Source: JASJAR01 sp039198225
Lineage (GTDB): Bacteria; Pseudomonadota; Alphaproteobacteria; Rhodobacterales; Rhodobacteraceae
DNA: 64,000 bases
Reading direction: 5' to 3'
Assembly: GCA_039198225.1 (NCBI GenBank)
Contig: JBCCTQ010000001.1
Span: 156,943 to 220,942 of the forward strand
Shown here piece by piece: positions 42,311 to 50,819 of the stretch. The notes beneath the pieces are model-generated. The model was not told the origin of the DNA. It ran no database searches and was given only the letters and a program-made list of their open reading frames with translations. How positions within the stretch are numbered: the stretch's first letter is position 1; the number at the start of each line of letters is the position of its first letter. The position numbers and the translations under genes were made by a program.

Positions 42311-42395
42311 CGGACGCCCGTTAGGGGTCCGGCACCCGAAACGGCCCGTCCCTCCGGGAGGGCCTCAAATGGTATCGCTCAATGGAGGATAACCC
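42311..42395 (+). promoter_or_regulatory. ROSE-type RNA thermometer in the hsp20 leader
   Basis: Three consecutive stems can be drawn. The first is 42311-42331, loop GTTA with one bulged G. The second is 42343-42364, loop TCC with one bulged G. The third is 42371-42394, in which ATCGCTC (42374-42380) faces the Shine-Dalgarno GGAGG (42384-42388). TCGCT matches the ROSE consensus U(U/C)GCU, and pairing leaves G77 opposite G87 (positions 42377 and 42387), the G-G pair expected of ROSE. Melting of the last stem would expose the ribosome site before the TTG start. Confidence 0.75.
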
Positions 42396-42860
42396 TTGCG
42401 ACACTTTGATTTTCAACCGCTTTACCGCGCCACCGTCGGCTTTGACCAGATCGCCAATATGATCGATCAGGTCCTCTCGGACACATCAAACGCTCCGTCT
42501 TACCCGCCCTACAACATCGAAAAAATCGGCGACGATGCCTGGCGCATCTCGATTGCCGTGGCTGGGTTCTCGGAAAGCGAGCTCGGCGTTGAGGTGAAGG
42601 AAAATGCCCTTCTGGTCAGTGCCAAACGCGGCGACGAGACCGAGGCGAAAACCTATCTCCACCGGGGCATCGCCACCCGCGCTTTTGAACGTCGGTTCCA
42701 TCTGGCTGACCACGTGCGCGTCACCGGGGCGAGCCATGTGGACGGGATGCTCCATATCGAGCTCGTCCGTGAAGTGCCTGAGGCCTTGAAACCGCGCCAG
42801 ATTGCTATCTCGAACGGAGCGACTGTCGAGGCGAAGGCCGTCGAAGGCACGACCGCCTAA
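42396..42860 (+). CDS. Small heat-shock protein (Hsp20/alpha-crystallin)
   Basis: A 154-residue sHsp. It opens MRHFDFQPLYRATVGFDQI, the usual start of alphaproteobacterial class A sHsps. The alpha-crystallin domain spans about 38-130 (YNIEKIGDDAWRISIAVAGF ... GASHVDGMLHIELVREVPE), and the C-terminal IAI supplies the I-x-I anchoring motif. It holds unfolding proteins as an oligomer in the cytosol. The start is TTG, with GGAGG seven bases upstream. Translation is probably controlled by the ROSE-like leader. Confidence 0.93.
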   Translation: MRHFDFQPLYRATVGFDQIANMIDQVLSDTSNAPSYPPYNIEKIGDDAWRISIAVAGFSESELGVEVKENALLVSAKRGDETEAKTYLHRGIATRAFERRFHLADHVRVTGASHVDGMLHIELVREVPEALKPRQIAISNGATVEAKAVEGTTA

Positions 42861-42873
42861 GATTCGACGACTT

Positions 42874-42900
42874 GGAGGGCGCCCGTCGGCGCCTTCCTTT
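42874..42900 (+). terminator. Rho-independent terminator of hsp20
   Basis: GGAGGGCGCC (42874-42883) pairs with GGCGCCTTCC (42888-42897), including one G-T pair, over a CGTC loop, followed by TTT. It lies 14 bases after the hsp20 stop, in the spacer between convergent hsp20 and ynjD-like genes. Confidence 0.7.
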
Positions 42901-43004
42901 GCCGCCGCTTGAACGGCGACAATAAAGCCCGGCTCAACTCACCCTTCCAATCCATTTGGCTCATCTCCCGCATCCCTCGCGTAAAGGCGAAAGGTGCCAG
43001 GGCG

Positions 43005-43661
43005 CTATGTCTTGCCGATCCGGAGGATCGGACCTTCCGCCGCCGCTGCGTCTTCTGCGTCATGGGTCACCAAGAGCACGGGCAGCCCCGCTTGCCGGAC
43101 GCGGCCGAAGACAAGCGCGCGCATTTGGCTTCGAAGATCGGCATCGAGGCTCGAGAAAGGCTCGTCGAGCAGGAGAGCTCTCGGCTCGGCAAGGAGCGTG
43201 CGCATGAGGGCAACGCGCGTTTTTTGCCCGCCCGACAGGGTCGCTGGATCCCGGTCGGCAAATCCCGCAAGCCCGATCTCAGAGAGCGCCGCTTCGACCG
43301 CCTGACGCCGGGCGGCCCGGCCCGTGATCCTGCGGCCGAGGCCAAAAGCGAGATTGGCACCGATCGAGAGATGCGGAAACAGGAGGTCATCTTGAAACAA
43401 GATCCCAACGCGGCGCCGCTCGGGTGGAAGGCCCGAAAGATCCTCGCCGTCGAGCCAAATCCGACCCTCAAAGTCGAATGCGGGCGCAAGGGTGCCCATG
43501 GCCGCGGCCAGAAGGGTCGACTTTCCCGACCCGGAAGGCCCCATCACGGAGACGATCTCGCCCGGTGGCACGTGGGTTGAAAGGTCAATGATTACCTCAC
43601 CCCTGAGGCCAATCGTGACGCCATCGAAGGCGAGCCCTTTGGCGCCACTCGTCTCAGTCAT
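43005..43661 (-). CDS. ynjD: ABC transporter ATP-binding protein, YnjD-like
   Basis: A 218-residue ABC ATPase. Walker A GPSGSGKST, signature LSGGQKTR, Walker B ALLLDEPFSSLD and the switch His in LLVTHD are intact. It powers the YnjC-type double permease, whose gene overlaps its start by 8 bases. E. coli ynjBCD lacks a firm substrate; thiamine-like and other small solutes have been suggested for related systems. The start at 43661 is chosen because the frame further upstream lies within the permease gene. Confidence 0.88.
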   Translation of the reverse strand: MTETSGAKGLAFDGVTIGLRGEVIIDLSTHVPPGEIVSVMGPSGSGKSTLLAAAMGTLAPAFDFEGRIWLDGEDLSGLPPERRRVGILFQDDLLFPHLSIGANLAFGLGRRITGRAARRQAVEAALSEIGLAGFADRDPATLSGGQKTRVALMRTLLAEPRALLLDEPFSSLDADLRSQMRALVFGRVRQAGLPVLLVTHDAEDAAAAEGPILRIGKT

Positions 43662-45393
43662 GGCGGAGCCCCCGGCGATTGGCCCAGAGGAGCCGCGGCA
43701 AGCCCAGTGCCAGTGCGAAGGGCAAAAGCGCGGTCGCTGTTTGGGCCAGAGCATAGACCGCAATGGTCCGCCGATCTCCGCCCGATGCGAGGGCAACGGC
43801 TTCAGTGGTTAGCGTTGTGATCCGTCCACCGCCGACCAGAAGCGTTGGCAGGAATTGCCCCACTGAGACGGCAAAGCCCACGGCAAGTGCGGTGAGTGCT
43901 GGGGCAAGGAGCATCGGGAGGCGAACCCGCCATAGGGCGGCGTCCGGGCCAGCGCCTAAGGCGGAGGCAGCCACCCCGTATCGCCTGTCCCAAGCGCGGA
44001 AGGCGTCACCGAAGCTCAGAAAGACGTAAGGAACGACGAAGACGACGTGGACCCCGATCACCGCGGCTATATGAGGCGGCGTCCTCGCCAGAAGCATCGC
44101 CGTCTGTAGACCGGGCAAGAACGCGATTTGCGGCACAAGGAGCGGCAAATAAAGCAGCCATAGGCCACGGGACGTCACGGTTAGCCCGTAGCGTTGTTCG
44201 GCTTCGAGACAGCCGATAACAAGGATAATCGCGATGACGGATGCAGCACCCGCGATGGCGACCGTGTCGATTACCGTGCTGAGAAGCTCGGGCCCGTGGC
44301 GGGCCCAGCTTCGGATTGACACCCCACCCGGGAACGCGTCGGGAAAGGACCATAGGCCCGCGACGGACCAAAGCGCCAATACCAGGAGGCCAAGAAAAAT
44401 TGCCCCGCTTGAAACGAAAGCGAGAAGAATGGTGCCGGGCCTGAGGAAGCCGAGGCGGGGTCCGCGCCAACCGGCTTCGGCCCAGCGACAGCCAAGTCGG
44501 GCGGCGGCCATCTCGCCCATGCGCCAGAGGGCGAGGGCGGCGAGGACGAGCCAAAGCTGGATGAGGGCCGCCGCCGCCGCAACCGTCCTGAGGCTCAAAT
44601 CGGGGTCATTCATCCAGCGCACGAGCTGGACTGAGAGGGTCGGCGGCGTTGTCGGCCCAAGGATCGTTGCCGTGTCGACCACGGTCATCGCATAGGCGAT
44701 CACGACGTAGACCGGCAGGCGGATCTGCCGGTAAACCCGTGGGAAAACCACCAAAAGCCAGGCTGAGCCCCGCCAATAGCCAAGCCCTCGGGCAACGACC
44801 ATCGACCGCGCCGCATCCGCCTGACTGAGGGCCGCGATGGTCATGAGCATGAGAAACGGGGTTTCCTTGGCCACGAGCCCGGCGATGAGAGCCAGTCCCC
44901 CGGGGTCATTGATCACCAGCCAATCGGGGGGCTGTTCGAACCCCGTCGCCCAAGGCGAGAAGATCCGCATGATCCACCCCGAAGGAGCGATCAGAAAGGC
45001 TAGACCGAAGGCCGCCGCCGCATGGGGGACTGCGAGAAGCGGTGAGAGGAACCGTTCAACGGCGCGAAAGGCGGGACTTCCTTGCCAAGCGGCGGTGATG
45101 GCGATGACGATTGCCAGCGAGAGCGCCGCTGACACAAGCCCGGTCGTGACGCTCGTCCAAACCGCGCGGGAAAAGCCCGGCCAGGCAAAGAGCGCGTCAA
45201 AACCGCCCATGCCGGGTGCGGCTCCGGTGAGGGCAGGAAAGAGCCCGAAAGCCGGAGCGATGGTGCCGAAAACCCCGGCCACCACCGGCCCGATTAGGAC
45301 AAGAAGCGTCAGGAGCGGGACAAAGCGCAGCCCCCGTGCCCCAGGGTCGGTTTTGCCGGCGAGCGCCGCATCCCGGGGCAGGCTTGTCGCCAC
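43654..45393 (-). CDS. ynjC: ABC transporter permease, YnjC-like fused double permease
   Basis: A 579-residue inner-membrane protein made of two fused permease halves. The first (about 20-300) and second (about 320-579) halves each have around six hydrophobic segments, with EAA-type loops near ARGLGYWRGSAWLLVVFPRV and ASALGAGPDAALWRVRLPML. One polypeptide would therefore make the whole channel, as in YnjC and ThiP-type permeases. It starts 10 bases after the binding-protein gene. Confidence 0.9.
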   Translation of the reverse strand: MATSLPRDAALAGKTDPGARGLRFVPLLTLLVLIGPVVAGVFGTIAPAFGLFPALTGAAPGMGGFDALFAWPGFSRAVWTSVTTGLVSAALSLAIVIAITAAWQGSPAFRAVERFLSPLLAVPHAAAAFGLAFLIAPSGWIMRIFSPWATGFEQPPDWLVINDPGGLALIAGLVAKETPFLMLMTIAALSQADAARSMVVARGLGYWRGSAWLLVVFPRVYRQIRLPVYVVIAYAMTVVDTATILGPTTPPTLSVQLVRWMNDPDLSLRTVAAAAALIQLWLVLAALALWRMGEMAAARLGCRWAEAGWRGPRLGFLRPGTILLAFVSSGAIFLGLLVLALWSVAGLWSFPDAFPGGVSIRSWARHGPELLSTVIDTVAIAGAASVIAIILVIGCLEAEQRYGLTVTSRGLWLLYLPLLVPQIAFLPGLQTAMLLARTPPHIAAVIGVHVVFVVPYVFLSFGDAFRAWDRRYGVAASALGAGPDAALWRVRLPMLLAPALTALAVGFAVSVGQFLPTLLVGGGRITTLTTEAVALASGGDRRTIAVYALAQTATALLPFALALGLPRLLWANRRGLRHD

Positions 45394-45403
45394 ATGTTAC
45401 TCC

Positions 45404-46606
45404 TTATTCGGCGACGCCGAACCGCTCGGTCCAGTCTTTCTCGACTTCGACCATCCAGGTGGGATGGGGCTCGGCAAGGGCAGGGCCCAACTCATCGGGT
45501 GAGAGCGTGGCAATGCCAAGATCGGTGCTCTCAAAGGACGCCCGCTCTTCGGGCGAGAGCTTTTCGAGGTCGAGCACAGTGCCGTAGCCCAAGACCTCGG
45601 GGTCAAGGGCGCGGGCTTGTGCCTCAGGGGAGAGGAGGAAATTGGCCACCACCATCGCCCCTTCCTTCGCATTGGCGTTAAACGGGATCGCCACAAAGCT
45701 CGCATTCCCGATCGTGCCGCTGTCCAAAACAAAAGTTCGGATCGTGTCGGGAAGCTCGAAATTGGCGATCGCGGTCGATGCTTCGCCGGGGCTGAAAGAA
45801 ATCGCGATGTCGATCTCATCATCCGCGAGGAGCTGGATCTGGCGAGGCCCGCTTTGCGGATAGGCTCGCCCGCCGCGCCAGAGGGCCGGGGTGAGGGCGT
45901 CCATATAGTCCCAAAGCGGGGTCGTGACGGCTCGGTAATCGGCTTCGGACACAGGAGCGAGTAGTACGGAAGGATCATCGACGACACCATAAAGCGCCTG
46001 TTTGAGGAAGGTCGCCCCGAGAAAATCTGGCGGTTGGGGGAGCGTCACGCGACCGGGATTGGCTTCGGCCCAAGCGAGAAGCTCCGCCATCGACTGGGGC
46101 GGTTCGGGTACATCGGCGCTGTCATACATGAAGACGACTTGGGCCGCGGCCCAAGGGCTTTCGAGCCCGTCGGTCGGCACGGTGAAATCCACTGTCACAG
46201 GCTTTGAAAGATCAACCAGCGACCAATTCGGGAGCGCTTCGGCGAAGGGCCCGAATAGAAGGTCGCTTTCCTTCATCGAGGCAAAGTTCTCGCCATTGAT
46301 CCAGATCATATCGACCGCGCCGCCCTCGGTCACGCCAGCGCTTTTTTCCGCTACGACCCGGCTCACCGCCTCGGCGGTATCGCTGAGCTTCACATGTTTG
46401 AGCGTGACGCCGTAGTCTTCAGAGACGCGGCTCCCGACCCAGGCAATAAAGTCATTTGTCGTCGTCGACCCGCCCCAGGCATGCCAAAAGACGGTTTGGC
46501 CTTCCGCAGCACTTTGGACCGCGTCCCAATCGGCGGGATCTGTCTCGGCGGAGGCCGAAAATGGCAATAGGGCGAGGGTAAGGGTCGCGGTTATTCGGGC
46601 TAGCAT
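45404..46606 (-). CDS. ynjB: ABC transporter substrate-binding protein, YnjB-like
   Basis: A 400-residue periplasmic binding protein with a signal peptide (about 1-20, ending PFSASA). The mature start (WDAVQSAAEGQTVFWHAWGGSTTTNDFIAWV) and VDMIWINGENFASMKES are characteristic of the YnjB group. It delivers the unknown solute to YnjC. The start at 46606 gives the signal peptide; codons upstream to 46693 would displace it. It is the first gene of the operon; a 687-base stretch without genes follows on the right. Confidence 0.88.
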   Translation of the reverse strand: MLARITATLTLALLPFSASAETDPADWDAVQSAAEGQTVFWHAWGGSTTTNDFIAWVGSRVSEDYGVTLKHVKLSDTAEAVSRVVAEKSAGVTEGGAVDMIWINGENFASMKESDLLFGPFAEALPNWSLVDLSKPVTVDFTVPTDGLESPWAAAQVVFMYDSADVPEPPQSMAELLAWAEANPGRVTLPQPPDFLGATFLKQALYGVVDDPSVLLAPVSEADYRAVTTPLWDYMDALTPALWRGGRAYPQSGPRQIQLLADDEIDIAISFSPGEASTAIANFELPDTIRTFVLDSGTIGNASFVAIPFNANAKEGAMVVANFLLSPEAQARALDPEVLGYGTVLDLEKLSPEERASFESTDLGIATLSPDELGPALAEPHPTWMVEVEKDWTERFGVAE

Positions 46607-47293
46607 GGTTGTCTCCGGCAGGGGTGGTACGGGATCCGACTGGGCGGCTGAGGCGGCGGAACGGTTAAAGCGTCGAATGGTGCAGGGCCGCAACCGGTTT
46701 GGTGGCGGCTCTTAGCCACGGGGGGCCCATTGGGAACGGCGTCGCGTCGTGTCATTCCGGGCGATCTAAGGGATCGGGCTGGGGAGCGCGAATCGCGTTC
46801 CCGTGAGAGCCAGACCGGGCCGAACTGCGGAGCGCGCGCTTGCGGCAAAGCCGTCGCTTTGGAAGCTGTGGATAACTTTCGCGACGCGCCGGGGTATCGC
46901 GCAAGCTTGGCGAGTTACGCTCTTCGGTTGGATTACCCTTGACCTTGGACGCAATCTCCTGCGTCGGCCGCCTTGGTTTCGGTATTAAAGACAATGAGAT
47001 AGAAAGATGCAAACGAAGGTTCCGGTCCGTTCGGAGCGAGACAGGGCACCCCAAAACCTCCATTTTGGCTTGGTTCGAAGGTGGCAAGAGCCACTCTTCA
47101 AGTGCGGTCGTATCCGGCTACTCGGGACAGGCCCGTATTGTCTCACCACCCGGCATTGTTGTAGTGTCGAGAGGGGTCTGCGTGCGACATGCAATTTTAG
47201 TTGCCCATTAGATCGGCGCGCCCGACAGGTTTGTTGTGGAGCTTCCACTTGGTGGGGCTCCGGTAGTGTAGGTTGGCATCAGGGGGCGATGCA
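46607..47293. other. 687-base stretch without a recognisable gene
   Basis: I see no convincing coding frame. It holds one perfect DnaA-box sequence, TGTGGATAA (46867-46875), a small stem GAAGGTGGC/GCCAC-T-CTTC (47077-47099), and presumably promoters for ynjB (leftward) and the envelope gene at 47294 (rightward). A single DnaA box does not make an origin. Small RNAs cannot be excluded. Confidence 0.5.
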
Positions 47294-49297
47294 TTGGACG
47301 GCGTAAGGCCGGAAATCAAGGCAGCACTGGCAGCCATGAACTTCGAAGAGCGTCTCGCAGAGGCGCGCGCGAAGCGTGCGGAGGTCATAAAAAAGCGTCA
47401 GCTCGGCCTTGAATCGCCCTCCGAGGCCGCGACGCAGTTCGCCAGAGATCGAAAGGCTCCGTCGCCGTCTTCGGATCGCTCTAAAAACACGGCCCCGCCT
47501 GTACCGTCCTTCGAGGCACGACGGGCCGCAGCCCAATCATCCAAAGACAGTGGAGCGCAGCTCACTTCGATACCCGGACGGTCGCAGGCTAAGGTTGAAG
47601 CGGCAACCTACGCCCGGTCCCGTGCCAAAGACCCAACCTTGCCGACTGAGGTGCAGAAGGCGGCCCCCAAAGAGATCAAGCCAAAGACCACGCCGACTTC
47701 GATAGGGACTGCGCAGGCCGCTAACGTGACGCCGATCGGGCGCCGCGAGCCCGGCCCTGGATTTACAGCCAAGATCGAGCCGGTCGATCCATACGCTCCG
47801 GCACCACCGCTCAAGCCCGTAGTTGGTGCCGCCAACGGCGCAATACCGCCCCTTGCGCGGCTCAGCGGATCGGACGAGTTGCTGTTTCGCGATAACACTG
47901 AGCCCAAAACGCCGGCGGCGGATACGAAGCTGCCACTTCGGGCCTATAAAGATGCTGTTGCCGCCGCACGGATTGCAGCCGGCCCGTTGGTTGCAGAACC
48001 GCGTTTGCAACCGACCCGCAAGTCTGGCCTCAAGCGTCCTGCCGTGCTCGCGATTGGGTTCGGTGCCGGAATAGCGATCGGTGGTGCTCTGGCCTTTGGC
48101 GGCCAGCGGGTCATTTTGGGTCCACCGACCCAACCCTTGGAAGCCGCGAGCACCGCCCAGAGCGACATCGGCATCCAGGCAGAGGTCGGCGCAAGCCCGG
48201 CGACAGCGGGCGTTCCATTCGGCGCGGCGCGCGACGGCGCACGGCCTTCCTCGGAAGGACCCGGCTTTGCGGTTTTGGATACCGCGCCAGATGCCGGGCC
48301 GGTCGCAGCACCAATGGTCGCAATTGCCCTGCCAGTCACGGCTCTTTCGGGCGGCCGGGATGCTTTACCGGCGATCGCACCGGAGGGCACCCTGGACGTG
48401 CGCCTTGCGGAAGCTAATCAAGAGCCAGTGGCCCGGGGCGATCTGATTGCGATTGCCGTGCCAGAGCTCGATCCGGCTCTGGTTTTGCCACCCGCCGGAA
48501 TACAGAGTGTAACGACCCGTGCCGTTGAGATGGTCTTGGTCGCCAAGTTCGATGGAGAAGCGCCTGAGACCCTGCCTGCAGCACCGAGCCCGGCGCCCCT
48601 ACGACCAAAAGTGATTGATCTCGTAGGGGCTGAAACCCTCTCGGCACCGGATACTTTTGTGGCGGCCTCGCTACCGCAGCGCCCGGGGTCCTTGGCTGGG
48701 CTTGATCGGAGTGAATTTGCTTTAGCCAATGACCCAGAGTTTGGAGATACGGCGTTTGAACTCGCGGCATTGGACGAAGTGCGCCCGGACATAGGAGCGC
48801 CGTCCGTGCTGGGCGAGGGCGCGTTTGTGGGGTTGGCTCCGTCGCTTGAGGTGGCCCCACCCAGCCTTGTGATCCAATCTGATGGGGCAGCGCTACAGGC
48901 CACGCTTTATGCGCCGTCGACGCTTTCGGAGGACGACGTGGCTGCGACCGCGGCGTCCATCTCAAGTACCAGCATCGCTGTGGGATCGGTTCAAACGGTC
49001 GAGTTTCGGGTCTCCCAGAACCAGGTGCGCTATTTCGACATCGATAGTGCGCGCGCCGCCGAACGTCTCGCCGATGCAATTGGCGCCGTTGCACGAGACT
49101 TCACCGGTTTTGATCCGAGCCCACCGCCGGGCACGCTAGAAATCTACCTTGCGGGCGGTCCGCCTCCAGCGCCCGCCGCCCGTCCAACGGTTCGGCCGGC
49201 TCGCACCGCCCCCGCCCCGAACAGACCTTCGAGCGATTCGGCCTCGGCCATTCGCGACCGCCTCATTTCAACGCTCCGAAGCGGGGCTTTCCAGTAA
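47294..49297 (+). CDS. Ala/Pro-rich single-pass membrane protein of unknown function
   Basis: A 667-residue protein. It has a charged N-terminal helix (EERLAEARAKRAEVIKKRQLG), a long Pro/Ala/Lys-rich stretch, one hydrophobic segment near residues 247-269 (PAVLAIGFGAGIAIGGALAF), a second Ala/Pro-rich stretch and a small folded-looking C-terminal domain (VEFRVSQNQVRYFDIDSA ... PPPGTLEIYLAG), probably periplasmic. Start candidates are TTG 47294 with AGGGGG upstream, TTG 47273 and ATG 47337; I chose the first. It is followed by a small exported protein and glycosyltransferase genes, suggesting an envelope role. I do not recognise the family with certainty. Confidence 0.7.
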   Translation: MDGVRPEIKAALAAMNFEERLAEARAKRAEVIKKRQLGLESPSEAATQFARDRKAPSPSSDRSKNTAPPVPSFEARRAAAQSSKDSGAQLTSIPGRSQAKVEAATYARSRAKDPTLPTEVQKAAPKEIKPKTTPTSIGTAQAANVTPIGRREPGPGFTAKIEPVDPYAPAPPLKPVVGAANGAIPPLARLSGSDELLFRDNTEPKTPAADTKLPLRAYKDAVAAARIAAGPLVAEPRLQPTRKSGLKRPAVLAIGFGAGIAIGGALAFGGQRVILGPPTQPLEAASTAQSDIGIQAEVGASPATAGVPFGAARDGARPSSEGPGFAVLDTAPDAGPVAAPMVAIALPVTALSGGRDALPAIAPEGTLDVRLAEANQEPVARGDLIAIAVPELDPALVLPPAGIQSVTTRAVEMVLVAKFDGEAPETLPAAPSPAPLRPKVIDLVGAETLSAPDTFVAASLPQRPGSLAGLDRSEFALANDPEFGDTAFELAALDEVRPDIGAPSVLGEGAFVGLAPSLEVAPPSLVIQSDGAALQATLYAPSTLSEDDVAATAASISSTSIAVGSVQTVEFRVSQNQVRYFDIDSARAAERLADAIGAVARDFTGFDPSPPPGTLEIYLAGGPPPAPAARPTVRPARTAPAPNRPSSDSASAIRDRLISTLRSGAFQ

Positions 49298-49313
49298 GAC
49301 TAGGATCGACACC

Positions 49314-49628
49314 ATGCCCAACGGCAGATTAATCGCAATCGTCACTGTCCTTATGAGCCTCGGCGCTGGGGCCCATGGGCAAAGTACCGTTGGCTTAGAG
49401 CAACTGCGGGAGATTGAACGCTTGATCGTCGCGCGAAATTGCGGGGGCCTCCGGGCCTTTCTGGCTGTGAATCCAGCGCTCATCGAAGGCGGCGATCCCC
49501 TGGCAATTGAACTGCGCGAGTTTGTCTCCGGCGTCGATACCGGCCTCATCGATTGCCTGTCGCTGTCAAACGACGATGGCGATGCCGGCGTTACCCGGAC
49601 AGTAGACCTTGGGGCCGACAGCTACTGA
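49314..49628 (+). CDS. Small exported protein of unknown function
   Basis: A 104-residue protein with a signal peptide (about 1-23, ending GAGAHG). The mature part has two Cys about 55 residues apart (ARNCGG and LIDCLS), which could form a disulfide bond, and a mostly helical, acidic character. It begins 16 bases after the Ala/Pro-rich membrane protein and is probably in the same operon. No family is recognised. Confidence 0.7.
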   Translation: MPNGRLIAIVTVLMSLGAGAHGQSTVGLEQLREIERLIVARNCGGLRAFLAVNPALIEGGDPLAIELREFVSGVDTGLIDCLSLSNDDGDAGVTRTVDLGADSY

Positions 49629-49757
49629 GCGGCTGCACTGAACCTGTGGCATATCGGCATAGGCTTCTGATTTAGCGGGGAAATACCCTCCGAAACTGGT
49701 TTTCGGCTCTCAGATTGCCGCTTAAGCTCGTCGCGTTGCAACTTTAGGTGAGACGGA

Positions 49758-50819
49758 ATGGGACGGTCGTTTCGGATTGCGTATCTGATCGATCCCCGAG
49801 CGCCGGGCGGAACTTCGTCGGCGGTCGCAGCCGAATTGCGCGCCATTGCCGGACTGGCCGACATCAGGGTCTACGCCGTGACCTCAAAAATGTTCAGCGG
49901 TGCCGAGATCTCAAAGAACCTCCGCGAAGTTTTCGACGAGTTGGAGATCCATCTGATTTGGGATTCTGAGGAAATAGCCGCCGATGTCGTGGTGGCTCAC
50001 AACCTTGTTTTCCTAAAATTCGAAACCGAGTTTCCAACGCGGATCGTGACGCCGCACCTCGTGGTCGTGGTCCATGAGAACTTCACCCGGCGGGGCGGGT
50101 ATGAACCCTTCGATGTCGCCCATGCTCTGGGCCTTCTTGCCAGGTCGGGCGCGGTGATCCGGCGGTCGCTTGCGCCGGTGTCGGCATTCAATCGAGAGAC
50201 AGTTGCCAACTGGTTAGCCGGGCGGCCGGAGGCGAATGTTTGGACGCTTTTGTCGGAGGATTGGCACAATATCTGCGACCATAGAATGATCCCCCCAACC
50301 TCGTCACCTGCGGACCGGCGCGGGCGCCATTCCCGGGCAGGCTTTGAGAAATTCCCGTCCCTTGACGCGATGGACCTCTGTTTTCCCGAAACTGCCGCTG
50401 CAAACGTTATTCTGGGCGCCGATACGTTCATCCGGGACGGGATTCATCGGCCCCATTGGCAAATGCTCCCCTTCGGCAGCGTCGAACTTGGCGAGTACTT
50501 CGATATGATTGATTTCATGGTCTATTTCTGTGCTGCAACGTTGCAGGAGAGTTTCGGCCGGGTGGTTACGGATGCCATTGCCGCAGGCAAGGTCGTGATT
50601 ACCGACAAGGCCACGGCCGCTAATTTCGGCGACGGGGTGATCACGGCGGAGCCCGAAGACGTAAGCGATATCGTTGATCATTTGGTGGCAAATCCGTCCG
50701 ATTATGTGCGCCAGGCGACCGACGCCCAGGCAAGGCTTGGGGCTTTTTCGGCTGAAGCGTTTCGCGCCCGCCATGCAGGGCTGTTTGATAGGGCATCATC
50801 TGAGGCGGCGTTGTCATGA
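49758..50819 (+). CDS. GT-B-fold glycosyltransferase (group 1-like)
   Basis: A 353-residue cytosolic protein. The N-terminal Rossmann half starts FRIAYLIDPRAPGGTSSAVAAEL, with the glycine-rich loop typical of GT4-like enzymes, and the C-terminal half contains ATLQESFGRVVTDAIAAGKVVI, matching the E-x7-E sugar-nucleotide binding motif. It transfers a sugar from an NDP donor to an unknown acceptor. It has a 128-base spacer upstream and overlaps the next glycosyltransferase gene by ATGA, so the two enzymes probably act together. Confidence 0.82.
   Translation: MGRSFRIAYLIDPRAPGGTSSAVAAELRAIAGLADIRVYAVTSKMFSGAEISKNLREVFDELEIHLIWDSEEIAADVVVAHNLVFLKFETEFPTRIVTPHLVVVVHENFTRRGGYEPFDVAHALGLLARSGAVIRRSLAPVSAFNRETVANWLAGRPEANVWTLLSEDWHNICDHRMIPPTSSPADRRGRHSRAGFEKFPSLDAMDLCFPETAAANVILGADTFIRDGIHRPHWQMLPFGSVELGEYFDMIDFMVYFCAATLQESFGRVVTDAIAAGKVVITDKATAANFGDGVITAEPEDVSDIVDHLVANPSDYVRQATDAQARLGAFSAEAFRARHAGLFDRASSEAALS

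Noticed and set aside
46867..46875. Perfect DnaA box as a sign of a replication origin
   Set aside because: Only one box is present and no AT-rich unwinding region or dnaA/parAB-type genes are nearby.
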